The position numbers were made by a program, and so were the translations under genes. The notes beneath the pieces are model-generated. The model saw only the letters and a program-made list of their open reading frames with translations, had not been told where the DNA came from and did no database searches. Shown in pieces: positions 1 through 8,128 of a stretch of 64,000 bases of DNA (positions are counted from its first letter, which is position 1; each line of letters opens with the position of its first letter). The stretch comes from Pseudomonadota bacterium (GTDB lineage: Bacteria > Myxococcota_A > Polyangia > Polyangiales > Polyangiaceae): contig JAEYWK010000237.1 of the NCBI GenBank assembly GCA_023431345.1, positions 25,277 to 89,276 of the forward strand, written 5' to 3'.

Positions 1-1
1 A

Positions 2-241
2 GACCTGCTCAGCTACGCGGCGCAAGACGGCGCGCGCTTCATGGTCGTGCTGATCAACAAGAACCCGAGCCAAGCGTTTGCGGCTACGCTCGAGCTACCC
101 GTCGCCGCGACCGACTACCGCTCGTACACGCTCGTCGAGAGCGCGGGCCTGCGCTTGGTCGAGTCGCGCGGCAAGGCCGCCGCCAAGAGCGCCACCGTTA
201 CGGTTCCCGCCTACTCCGCGGTGCTCGTCACGACGGGCTGA
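2..241 (+). CDS. C-terminal end of a glycoside hydrolase (GH44/GH51-like beta-sandwich), partial
   Basis: The reading frame is open from base 2 and ends at TGA 239-241, so only about 79 residues are visible and the catalytic domain lies outside the window. The fragment reads as the small C-terminal beta-sandwich that closes (beta/alpha)8 glycosidases: a run of strands containing VVLINKNPSQAF and ending VPAYSAVLVTTG, similar in pattern to the tails of GH44 endoglucanases/xyloglucanases and GH51 arabinofuranosidases. The family cannot be fixed from this fragment. A GH44 xyloglucanase would fit the downstream xyloglucan genes, but that is inference from context. Confidence 0.5.
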   Translation, partial: DLLSYAAQDGARFMVVLINKNPSQAFAATLELPVAATDYRSYTLVESAGLRLVESRGKAAAKSATVTVPAYSAVLVTTG

Positions 242-283
242 GCGCTGCCCACGGTCTCATCCGCCGTACGACGACGGAGGAGC

Positions 284-2353
284 TCAGACGCGGCGCGCGC
301 GCGTGACCAGGAGCCGTCGTCGCGACAGACCCCACAGCGAAAGCCCGAGCAGCGCGAGCGTGAAGGGCACCCCCGCGGGGATGGCCAGCTTGCTCGCGAG
401 CGCGCTCGCGAGCGGCGTCTCGTCTCGTGGTGACGAGACGGCCACGATGTAGCCAGACTCGTCGGCAGACGCGAACACGGCGGACCAGGAGCCTTCGAAT
501 CCCGGGATGGGATCGTGGTAGTCGTCGACGCGCAGCGGAGCCGCGTAGCGGAGACGCTCGGCGGGGCGGCTATCGGGGGCGAAGGAGAGCCCGAGCGCGT
601 CGCGGATCACGGCTGGGTTGGGCCGCAGCAGCTTGAACTGTTGGCCCTTGGCGAGGCCGGGGTGAACGATGAACGAGAGATCACTGGGCGGCGCGAGGTG
701 CGCCGAGGAGCGATCGCGGTCGCGAGGGCCGAGCACGGCGGCGACGCGGCCGTTGCGATCGCCCGAGACGCGCACCGCGCCGAGCACACGATCGGTGGTT
801 ACCGACGCGGCGAGCACCCCGAGCCAGGTGGACCCGCGGCAGATCGGCGTCGAGATGGCGAACTCGAAATGACCGTCGCTCTCCGAGAGATGCGCGCGCG
901 CCACGAAGGCGTGGGACTGCTCCGACGCGACGCTCGCAGCGTCGCGCTCGACGCACGCTTCACGAGCGGCCGCCCGCGCGCCACGGAAGTAGTCGCGGAA
1001 GCTGAAGCTGCGCGCCATGTACTCGGCAGACTTTCGAGACGAGCGCGCGCTCTGCGAGCCATCCGGCCTCATCACGAACATCGATTCGAAGGGCGCCAGG
1101 CGAGCGACCAGCACGGGGGAGGGGGTGCCCTCGCTGGTGCTGTCGAACAGCGCGACGACGGCAGGGTCGCGCGCGAGCTGGCTGATGCGCTCCTTGTACG
1201 CGCGCAGCTGCAGGTTCACGGCCACGGCTTGCATGCCGGCGATGGCGGCGTTGGCCTGTTGCTCGCGCTCGACGGCTCGCGCACGGCCCGAAGCGAGCGA
1301 ATGCGCGCTCACGCCGATCACCGTGGTGAGGGCGAGCAGCCAAGCCGTAAAGGCGACGAGCAGCGGGCGGCGCCGTAGCCAGCTGCTGACGCGCGCCCCT
1401 GCAGGAATGGGCGGCGCCTCTTCGGGGGGCTTCTTGCTCAGCGCGCGGCGCAAGTCCTGAGCGAAGCCGGCGGCAGAGCGGTAGCGGCGTGCGGGGTCCC
1501 TCTCGAGCGCGTTGAGCACGACGGTCTCGAGGAAGCGATCGAGCTCGGGGACGAAGCGGCGCGGCGGGGCAGGTTCCTCGTCGCGGAGGCGCGCGACGAT
1601 CTGCGCGTCGGAGCCGGCGAAGGGCGGGCGACCCGTGAAAAGCTCGTACAAGATCGCGCCGAGCGCGTAGACGTCGCTGGCCGCCGTGAGCTCACGCCGG
1701 GCGGTCGGGTACAGCTGCTCGGGCGCCATGTAGGCAGGGCAACCCACGGGGCGGCTCAAAGCCCAGCGATCCCCTTGCGCGAGCTTGGCGATGCCGAAGT
1801 CGGAGAGACGCGGCAGACCATCGGCCCCGAAGAGGATGTTTTCGGGCTTCAGATCGCGGTGCAAGATGGGAGCGCGCTCGGGGCGGGCGGGATCGCGGTG
1901 CAAGTACTCGACCGCCTCGGCGATGCCGATCATCAGCTCGGCGGCGCGCTGCGGTGAGCCCCGGTAGTCCGCGAGGCGGCTCCGCAGCGTGCCGCCTGGC
2001 ATGTACTCCATGACGAAGTACGGCGTTCCGTCGTGCTCGCCGGTGTCCAGCACCTGCACGACGAAGCGCGGATCCAGCTTGGCCGAGACCGTAGGCTCGC
2101 GCCGAAAGTGAGCGAGCGTCAGCTCGTCGGCGAGCTCCGCGCGCAGGACCTTCAGCGCCACCGTGGTGGTCGCGTCATCGCGCTGGGCTCGATAGACGCG
2201 CCCGAAGCCGCCTTCGCCCAGCGGCTCGAGCAGCCGGTAGGGGCCGAGCCGGGTGGGCACCGAAGGCGGAGCGGTGAGATCGTACAAGCAGCGCGGACAA
2301 AGCCCCTCCGGTGCGTCGGCCGGAATCGTGTGGCCTTCGCTGCAGCGGAGCAT
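284..2353 (-). CDS. Transmembrane Ser/Thr protein kinase with extracytoplasmic sensor domain
   Basis: A 689-residue Hanks-type kinase. An N-terminal zinc-ribbon-like segment (C4, H8, C19, C22) precedes a kinase domain at about residues 38-305. The domain has a GEGGFG glycine loop, catalytic Lys68, HRD at 165-167 and DFG at 185-187, all intact. A membrane helix at about 331-350 and a second near 657-676 enclose roughly 300 residues predicted to lie outside the cytoplasm, which look like a Cache-type ligand-binding region. It lies 4 bp downstream of an ECF sigma gene on the same strand, so the two are very probably co-transcribed. Kinase activation of an ECF factor is known for EcfP/PknT of Vibrio parahaemolyticus; applying that model here is inference, as is a link to the neighbouring glycan genes. 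Confidence 0.88.
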   Translation of the reverse strand: MLRCSEGHTIPADAPEGLCPRCLYDLTAPPSVPTRLGPYRLLEPLGEGGFGRVYRAQRDDATTTVALKVLRAELADELTLAHFRREPTVSAKLDPRFVVQVLDTGEHDGTPYFVMEYMPGGTLRSRLADYRGSPQRAAELMIGIAEAVEYLHRDPARPERAPILHRDLKPENILFGADGLPRLSDFGIAKLAQGDRWALSRPVGCPAYMAPEQLYPTARRELTAASDVYALGAILYELFTGRPPFAGSDAQIVARLRDEEPAPPRRFVPELDRFLETVVLNALERDPARRYRSAAGFAQDLRRALSKKPPEEAPPIPAGARVSSWLRRRPLLVAFTAWLLALTTVIGVSAHSLASGRARAVEREQQANAAIAGMQAVAVNLQLRAYKERISQLARDPAVVALFDSTSEGTPSPVLVARLAPFESMFVMRPDGSQSARSSRKSAEYMARSFSFRDYFRGARAAAREACVERDAASVASEQSHAFVARAHLSESDGHFEFAISTPICRGSTWLGVLAASVTTDRVLGAVRVSGDRNGRVAAVLGPRDRDRSSAHLAPPSDLSFIVHPGLAKGQQFKLLRPNPAVIRDALGLSFAPDSRPAERLRYAAPLRVDDYHDPIPGFEGSWSAVFASADESGYIVAVSSPRDETPLASALASKLAIPAGVPFTLALLGLSLWGLSRRRLLVTRARRV

Positions 2354-2357
2354 CGAC

Positions 2358-3191
2358 TTACCCTTTTGGGTGAGGGGGGGCTGGCAGCTCCAGCGCCTGG
2401 CACAGCGCGCGGCGCGCCAGCACGACCTCGGCGTCGCTCTCGACGTTTTGACGCAGCCGCTGGTTGAGCAAGTCCGCGAAGCGCATGCGCAGGCGCCGCA
2501 CCGCTTGTTTTACGGCGTCGGCGCTGGCGCCGAGCTGGGCCGCGCAAGCGGTGTAGTCGGCCAGCTCCGCGTTCGGACCCGGCAAGAAGACCTTGAGCGC
2601 GTCGAAGCGGGCCGCCCCGTCCACGCCCGCCGTGGCGGCGTGGGCGCAGTACTCGTGGCGCAGTCGTTCGAGCACCTCGGTCAGGAGCGCGAGGGCGCGC
2701 GCGCGTTCGAGCTGGCGCTCTTGGTCGTGCCCGCTCGCGAGCAGGACCGGCTCGTTCGGGGCGTCGCTCGGTTCGGCTCCGGACCAGGAATCGACCAGGC
2801 GCACGTCGCGGCGCTGAGCGCGCTCGAACTTCCAGCGATTGGCGAGGAAGTGCCGTAGCGCGGTGAACAGCCAGCCCCGGAAGCGTTGCCCCGACCTCTG
2901 CTGAACGAGCCTCAGGTCATGCGCCTCGACCATGCGGTCGACGATGAAATCGTGAGCCAACACCGTGGCCGCTTCACGGCCGCGACGTCGGGCGATGAAC
3001 GCAAACACGGGCCGGTAGTAGATTCGGTACAGAGCGTCGAGCGCGCGTCGCGCTCGCTCGCCTTCGGTAGCGGCGGCCAGCACGACGCTCCAGCGCGTCG
3101 TGCGGCAGCTCGTCGACCAGGCACTTTCGGTCACGAGCCAGGGCGCTCGCCGGCTCGCCATGTCCGTATCGTGGAGGAGGCCTGCTTCCAT
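2358..3191 (-). CDS. ECF-type RNA polymerase sigma factor (kinase-linked)
   Basis: A 277-residue sigma-70-family protein. Region 2 is recognisable in YYRPVFAFIARRRGRE through DFIVDRMVEAHDL and FRGWLFTALRHFLANRW. Region 4 is near the C terminus around YTACAAQLGASADAVKQAVR. The spacer between regions 2 and 4 is unusually long for an ECF factor (about 90 residues), and a C-terminal tail follows, giving a length well above the usual 180-200. The frame opens at 3248, but ATG 3191 has a GGGAG ribosome-binding site and is preferred. No anti-sigma gene is present. The partner is the Ser/Thr kinase immediately downstream, so phosphorylation rather than anti-sigma release is the likely activation route. 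Confidence 0.8.
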   Translation of the reverse strand: MEAGLLHDTDMASRRAPWLVTESAWSTSCRTTRWSVVLAAATEGERARRALDALYRIYYRPVFAFIARRRGREAATVLAHDFIVDRMVEAHDLRLVQQRSGQRFRGWLFTALRHFLANRWKFERAQRRDVRLVDSWSGAEPSDAPNEPVLLASGHDQERQLERARALALLTEVLERLRHEYCAHAATAGVDGAARFDALKVFLPGPNAELADYTACAAQLGASADAVKQAVRRLRMRFADLLNQRLRQNVESDAEVVLARRALCQALELPAPPHPKG

Positions 3192-3427
3192 GTTGCTCCC
3201 TACCGCTCGGGATCGCGTCTCGACAACATATCGAAAAGCGCCCGCCAATGGGCGTCACCGGCAAAAGAACCAAGGCCCCTGCTCGGGTGACGCCTCCCCG
3301 CGAATTTTTTGTCGTGCCCAAGTTTTCTCGCCAGCCCGAACGTCCGAGCGGGCGGGAACACAATAGGTACGCGGGCTTACGGGCTGGTCGGGGCGCACAC
3401 GCCGTAGTCGGCGAAGCGCGGGCGAGG

Positions 3428-4312
3428 CTATTTCTTGCGGTAGAGCGCGACGTCGTCGAGCCAGAGCTCGATGCCGGACTCTTTCGCCATTCGGAACGAG
3501 AAGCCGTTGATGTGACTGGGGTCGAGCCCGCTGGCGCTCATGTTCGGCTTGCGTTCTTGGAAGAACGCCTCGAACGGGATCACATAGAGGCGCCAGTCGT
3601 CGGTCACGGTCAGCGTGTATTGGAAGCTGTTGCCGCAGGTACCGGCCGGCGAGACGTAGCTTTGGGTCAGGATGTTGCCGCTCTCGTCGATGGCTTGCGT
3701 GCCGCTGCCTGCGCTGCAATCGACGATGCACACTTCGCCCGGCTGCGCGATGCCCGCGGTGCCGGCGGCGGACGTCTGCCAGGTGTCGAGGACGAGCGTC
3801 GCGGAGCTGTCGCCGAAGGCGCGCGCCCAGAACGCGATGCCTTCGTAGCCGGCTGCTTCCCAAGCCGTCTGCGCGATCTTCCAGTTGCCGACGAGCGAGC
3901 CCCAGTCGGTGTGACCTCGCGAGCGTATCACGAGGGCTTGCGTGCTGCCGCAGCGCCCGCCGTCGATCGGCTCGAAGGCAGCGCTGGTGACGGCGCTCGC
4001 GCTCGCGAGCCCCGCGGTGCCGCTGCCGGCCGCAGCGCTACTACTCGAGCCACCGGCGCCGCCCGTCGCGCAGCCGGTCGTGTCTTCGGCTTGAGGTGAC
4101 GGCGCGCGCTGACCGGTCGGATCGCCGCTCGCGAACCAGGTCATCTCCTCGCCCGGCTCGAACAGCAGCATCGACTGGAGCTCGTAGCCGTCGCCCGCTG
4201 CGCAGTCGACCGGCACGGGCGGGCGCGGGCTGGTGGCGCTGCATGCACACGTCAGCCACGCGAGACCCGCGAGCCAACCAGCCTGTCGAACGAGGGGCAC
4301 GCGCTTCAGCAT
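3428..4312 (-). CDS. Lipoprotein with carbohydrate-binding-like beta-sandwich domain
   Basis: A 294-residue protein with a hydrophobic signal and cysteines near residue 23 (LTCAC) that make a lipoprotein likely, although the lipobox is not textbook. A Gly/Ser/Ala linker (about residues 82-107) leads to a domain with YEGIAFWARAFGDSS, DDWRLYVIPFEAFF and the closing strand IELWLDDVALYRK. The same three landmarks occur in the lipoprotein encoded at 10585-11427, so the two are paralogues resembling galactose-binding-fold/CBM-type domains. It starts 4 bp after the beta-barrel gene and ends the leftward operon. A surface glycan-binding role is inferred from fold and context only. Confidence 0.65.
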   Translation of the reverse strand: MLKRVPLVRQAGWLAGLAWLTCACSATSPRPPVPVDCAAGDGYELQSMLLFEPGEEMTWFASGDPTGQRAPSPQAEDTTGCATGGAGGSSSSAAAGSGTAGLASASAVTSAAFEPIDGGRCGSTQALVIRSRGHTDWGSLVGNWKIAQTAWEAAGYEGIAFWARAFGDSSATLVLDTWQTSAAGTAGIAQPGEVCIVDCSAGSGTQAIDESGNILTQSYVSPAGTCGNSFQYTLTVTDDWRLYVIPFEAFFQERKPNMSASGLDPSHINGFSFRMAKESGIELWLDDVALYRKK

Positions 4313-4316
4313 GACA

Positions 4317-5852
4317 TCACCACCAGAACGTGCCCGACAGCGAGATCACGTGCTTGTCGGGGTTGACCTCGGGATCGGGCCGCGGCGGAAAGCCGCGCTC
4401 GACGACCACGGTGCTGCCGTAAATGAAGTGGGAGTATTGGAGCGCCAGCTCGTCACGGCTCTGCCAATCGGTGTGGAAGAGCACGCGCGGCGAGATGACG
4501 GTGAAGGCTCGGCGGGTGTCGTCGGTGTCGGGGCGAACGTGGTCGAAGCGAGCCGAAACGCCGAACCAGGAGGCGACGTCGTAGGTGGCCTCGGCGCCGC
4601 CCTTGAGCTTGCTCTGACCGTCGTAGGCCGGGTCGTCGCTCGCGACCGAGACGGAGGCACCGAACAGGCTCAGCCGCAAATCCGGGCTCTTGCCCTTGTA
4701 GGCGTCGGCGAACACGAGGCGCGCCAAGCTCAGGTCGTACTGGCCGCCCAGCACCGTGAGCGAGCCGTTCCCGCCGCTGTTCGGGCCCAAATACTCGTCC
4801 ATGATCTCGGGCCCGCCGCGCGCGTTCAAGACCTCGATCACTCCCGCGACAGCGGCGGCGTCCCGCGCCTCGGTGCGCGCGCCGGCGAGGAACAGGTGTC
4901 CGGCGCGACCGGCGGTGAGCCGCGCCTCCGCGCCCAGCACCGAGATGCGGCCGTCGGCTTTGCGCGGCGCCGTCACCTGATCATCGCTGGTGAACGCGGT
5001 GAAGTAGTGCGCGCCAACCTGCACGAGATCTTTGAAGCCGACGCCCGCGTGCAGCTGGTTGACGAAGCTCGCGCCGACGTTCGGATCGGCGAAGCCGTTC
5101 CAGCCCGCGGGCACCAAGCCCAGCGGAGGGCGCCCGAGCTGCCCCCCGAAGCCCTGCTCGACCGCTAGCGTCACGTCCTTGCCCAGCTTGAAGGCGGCGG
5201 CCACGCTCTCGCCGATGGTGTTGGTGCGGGCGATCAGCGGCGTCGCGTAGCGGCCCGAGTCGTACATACCCATGTTGCCGTAGCGGCCGGTCAAGGCGCC
5301 GACGCGCACTTGCAGCGGTACGCCCGCGGGCTCGCTCAAGTTCAACGTCAAGTAGGCGTCGTTCGCGCCCAGCTGCTCGACGGGGTTGAAGGTGCCGGTC
5401 GCGTCGGTGAGCGAGCGCGCGGCCAAGATCACGGTGCCGGCGATGATGGAGTTGCCGTAAGTGAAATTCAGCTGCGTCCACGTTTCGGGGATCGCGCCGG
5501 TGTACTCGAAACGTCGAACATTCTGCGGGATCAGCGGCGGCGTGTGCAGCGCGGTGGTGTTTTGCTCCGCGCCAGGCTCATCGCGCTGGAGCACGCCGAT
5601 GCGCAGCGGCAGCTGCAGGTAGCCATGGAAATCGAGCGTGAACTGGCGCGAGGTCGCGGGCACGCCGAACGGCACCGACGGCGCGGCGCTCGGCGCTTGC
5701 GGCTCACCCGGATCCAAGCCTAGCCGCGGCAAGCTGCTCGTCTGGGCTCGGGCGGCGGCGGGGATCGCGACCACGCTCAGCAGCAACAGACCGGTCAGGG
5801 CACGCCGTCGGCCGACGCCTCGGTGCAGGTGGGGGTGAGCGGAGTTCGACAT
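4317..5852 (-). CDS. Outer-membrane beta-barrel protein (porin-like), paralogue A
   Basis: A 511-residue protein with a cleavable signal peptide (twin-Arg-containing n-region, hydrophobic TGLLLLSVVAIPAAARA). It then has alternating amphipathic strands and ends in the aromatic C terminus SLSGTFWW, typical of BAM-inserted barrels. It shares landmarks with the protein encoded at 5868-7433: an LGPNSGGNGSL versus LGANSNGTGKL block, an FHTDWQS versus FRTDWQS block and a DKHV versus DRHV block before the last strand. There is no TonB box or plug domain, so it is not a SusC-like receptor. Sitting between glycosidase genes, it is a candidate pore for oligosaccharides. The barrel call is firm in style; the substrate is inference. 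Confidence 0.65.
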   Translation of the reverse strand: MSNSAHPHLHRGVGRRRALTGLLLLSVVAIPAAARAQTSSLPRLGLDPGEPQAPSAAPSVPFGVPATSRQFTLDFHGYLQLPLRIGVLQRDEPGAEQNTTALHTPPLIPQNVRRFEYTGAIPETWTQLNFTYGNSIIAGTVILAARSLTDATGTFNPVEQLGANDAYLTLNLSEPAGVPLQVRVGALTGRYGNMGMYDSGRYATPLIARTNTIGESVAAAFKLGKDVTLAVEQGFGGQLGRPPLGLVPAGWNGFADPNVGASFVNQLHAGVGFKDLVQVGAHYFTAFTSDDQVTAPRKADGRISVLGAEARLTAGRAGHLFLAGARTEARDAAAVAGVIEVLNARGGPEIMDEYLGPNSGGNGSLTVLGGQYDLSLARLVFADAYKGKSPDLRLSLFGASVSVASDDPAYDGQSKLKGGAEATYDVASWFGVSARFDHVRPDTDDTRRAFTVISPRVLFHTDWQSRDELALQYSHFIYGSTVVVERGFPPRPDPEVNPDKHVISLSGTFWW

Positions 5853-5867
5853 AGGGTGCTCTCTTGC

Positions 5868-7433
5868 TTAGAAATCGAGGTAAGCGCCGAGGGCGAAGAC
5901 GTGGCGATCCAGCGGCAGCGCGGCGTTGTTGTCGACGGTGTCGCTGTAGAAGCGCCGCGAGTAGATCAGCTCGAGCCTATCGGTGCTTTGCCAGTCGGTG
6001 CGGAAGGCGATGCCCGGCGAGACGCTGTACACCGACCAGCGACCGACGCCGGTCTCGCCTCGGATCACGTCGCCGTCGCGGTAAGGTTTGGTGACGACGG
6101 CGTCGCGGCTCTCCCCGTAGCTGCGCAGCGTGAGCGAGAACCAGCGCAGCATCTGGTAGTTGACGTCGGCGCCGAGCAGGTAGCCGTTGCCGCCGTCGAG
6201 CTGCTTCTCTTTGCTGGCGAGCGTGAAATGACCGATGCCGGCCAAGGCAATCCGCACGTCCGGCGCGTTGCCATCGAACGAGCGGCCCGCGTAGTGATAG
6301 AGCAGCGTGGCCAGGCTCATCGAGTACTGGGCGCTGACGACCGCCAGCTTGCCGGTGCCGTTGCTGTTTGCGCCCAGGAACTTGTTGGTGAGGTCTTGAC
6401 CGCCTTTGGTCCAATCGATGCCCCACCACACGCCGTCGTGGATGGCAGCGGCGTTCTTCAGGTTCCAAAAGGCACCGCTCACGCCCAGCTCGCCGAACGG
6501 CAGCGCGGTGACGCGCGTCTCCGCGATCAGCGTGTCGATGTGGCCGTCGCTCGGGTTCTTCTTCAGGTAAACGCGCTCGTCGGTGCCCGTCGTGCGCGCG
6601 TAGTGGAGGCGAAAGACGTAGGCGTTCTTGTAGCTGAGGCCGGCGTGGGCGTGGTGGACGAGGCTGGACAGACCGGTCTCGGTCCAGCCCGTGTAGTCAC
6701 CGCGACGAAAATCCTCCGGCAGGCTCGGGACACCGCTGGTGCCGAGCTCGAAATTCATGCGCAGCGCGGGCGTGACGTCGAGCTCCGCGAAGCCGCTGCC
6801 GCCGAAGCCGCGCGTCGCCAGCATCGGACCGAAGATGCCCCAGCCCCACGGCCCCGGGCCCGCGAAGTTTTCGGTGAAGGCGCCGACGCGCGCCGAGAGC
6901 CGCAGCTTGCCCAGCGGCGCGGGCGTGAGCGTGAGGTAGGCCTGTCCGAACGAGGCCCCTTCCGTCGGCTTGTCGAAGCCTTGCGCCTCGCGCCCCGGCG
7001 CGCGCGTTTGAAACGTGACGGTGCCGCGCACCGCGGAGGTGCCGTACTCGAAGCGCAGCGTGATGCCCGTTTGCGGATAGAACGGCTGCCGGCCTTGGCT
7101 CAGCGCCGGCACGTGCAGGCGCAGGCCCAGATCACGACCGTCGGTGGGCGTCGGCTCACGACCGAGGCCGACCGCTTCCCAGGCGTAGAGGTTGCCGCCG
7201 ATGCGGAACAGCGCGTCATCACCGCGCGGGGTGGGAGCTCCGAATGAAGGCGCGCGGCCACCGGGGGCGGGCGCGACCGGCGGAGCCTCCGGCGACAAGC
7301 CGAGACCCACCGGGCGAGGCGAGCCCGGCAGCGCATCCGCCGGTGGTTCCCCGTGCGCCACCGACGTCAACCCCGAACCAGCAAGCACGGCAACGACCAC
7401 CGCACGTTGGTATTTCCACTGCCGTCGCTGCAT
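5868..7433 (-). CDS. Outer-membrane beta-barrel protein (porin-like), paralogue B
   Basis: About 521 residues from ATG 7433. The open frame extends to 7523, but the signal peptide (RRQWKYQRAVVVAVLAGS, then AHG) begins at the internal Met, which is therefore chosen. A Pro-rich linker follows, then about 450 residues of alternating strands ending HVFALGAYLDF. It is clearly related to the next gene through shared blocks near its C terminus (LGANSNGTGKL, FRTDWQSTDRLELIYS). The two genes are separated by 15 bp, consistent with tandem duplication and divergence. Neither carries TonB-receptor features. A promoter-like pair lies about 56-85 bp upstream, so this gene may head its own transcript within the cluster. 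Confidence 0.63.
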   Translation of the reverse strand: MQRRQWKYQRAVVVAVLAGSGLTSVAHGEPPADALPGSPRPVGLGLSPEAPPVAPAPGGRAPSFGAPTPRGDDALFRIGGNLYAWEAVGLGREPTPTDGRDLGLRLHVPALSQGRQPFYPQTGITLRFEYGTSAVRGTVTFQTRAPGREAQGFDKPTEGASFGQAYLTLTPAPLGKLRLSARVGAFTENFAGPGPWGWGIFGPMLATRGFGGSGFAELDVTPALRMNFELGTSGVPSLPEDFRRGDYTGWTETGLSSLVHHAHAGLSYKNAYVFRLHYARTTGTDERVYLKKNPSDGHIDTLIAETRVTALPFGELGVSGAFWNLKNAAAIHDGVWWGIDWTKGGQDLTNKFLGANSNGTGKLAVVSAQYSMSLATLLYHYAGRSFDGNAPDVRIALAGIGHFTLASKEKQLDGGNGYLLGADVNYQMLRWFSLTLRSYGESRDAVVTKPYRDGDVIRGETGVGRWSVYSVSPGIAFRTDWQSTDRLELIYSRRFYSDTVDNNAALPLDRHVFALGAYLDF

Positions 7434-7488
7434 GGGGCCCGGCTCGTTTACCAGTACACACTCGAAGTTGTCACGCCGTTCGTCATGT

Positions 7489-7517
7489 ATTCGACTTTGC
7501 GGACTCGAGTCTTTCAA
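7489..7517 (-). promoter_or_regulatory. Candidate sigma-70 promoter with palindromic spacer
   Basis: On the minus strand, TTGAAA (7512-7517) and TCGAAT (7489-7494) are separated by exactly 17 bp. They match the -35 consensus at five of six positions and the -10 at four of six. The spacer includes a perfect 10-bp palindrome, GACTCGAGTC (7502-7511), a plausible operator position. The surrounding 150 bp between the cytochrome and barrel genes is clearly less GC-rich than its flanks. Computed by eye only. Confidence 0.35.
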
Positions 7518-7583
7518 AACCACTGCGAGTCATCTCATAAATCACGAGCGACCGGCAGCGACGTGACGATTCGCGCGCGCCCG

Positions 7584-8102
7584 CTAGTGCGAAATCTCGA
7601 CGCGACTAGCGTTGTCTGCGCTCACGCCGGCTTCGGGCACTTGGCTGCCGTGCGCGACGAGCATGAACGTGACGACACCCCACGCGTCCGCGGGCGTGAG
7701 CGCGCGGGTCCCTTCGTCGGGGTGATGCTGGCTCAGGTAGTCGTGCAGATCTTTTGCGTTACGCAGCGGGCCGCGCGAAGGCGCGCCGGGTGGCCGCGTT
7801 TGCGCCTGCATCTGCAGCTGAACCGGGTCGGTGGTGGTCGGCGAAGTGGACGCATCACGCGGGTACATCGGCAGCGCGCCGGCGCCGATGATCGAGGGGG
7901 CGTACGCTTTGCCTTCGCCGCGCTCGCCGTGGCAGCTGGCGCAGCGCGCCGCGTACGTGCTCGAGCCGGAGGCGGCGCGGCTGCGGGCCTGGATCAAGCT
8001 CGCGTCGCTTGCCCCCGTCTGAGTGGCACCGCACGCGACGGTGATGATGGCGCCGAGCAGCGCGGAGGTCAGCGAGTTAGTCGACGTGAGACGAAGGCGC
8101 AT
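7584..8102 (-). CDS. Small c-type cytochrome lipoprotein
   Basis: A 172-residue protein with a lipoprotein-like signal (LLGAIITVAC) and one haem-attachment motif, CASCH, near residue 54, followed by GERGEGKAYAPSI in class I cytochrome c style. A candidate Met ligand lies in VVTFMLVAHG. The chosen ATG has GGAG five bases upstream. It lies 26 bp downstream of the GH3 gene in the same direction and upstream of the two barrels. An electron carrier is unexpected in a hydrolytic glycan operon. It might serve an oxidase, a sugar dehydrogenase or a copper-dependent polysaccharide monooxygenase, none of which is in the window. Confidence 0.78.
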   Translation of the reverse strand: MRLRLTSTNSLTSALLGAIITVACGATQTGASDASLIQARSRAASGSSTYAARCASCHGERGEGKAYAPSIIGAGALPMYPRDASTSPTTTDPVQLQMQAQTRPPGAPSRGPLRNAKDLHDYLSQHHPDEGTRALTPADAWGVVTFMLVAHGSQVPEAGVSADNASRVEISH

Positions 8103-8128
8103 CCATACTCCTATTCGTAGCGAAGAAA

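Noticed and set aside
485..515. TTCGAATCCCG resembling a tRNA T-arm
   Set aside because: It is within the kinase coding region and no cloverleaf can be formed around it.
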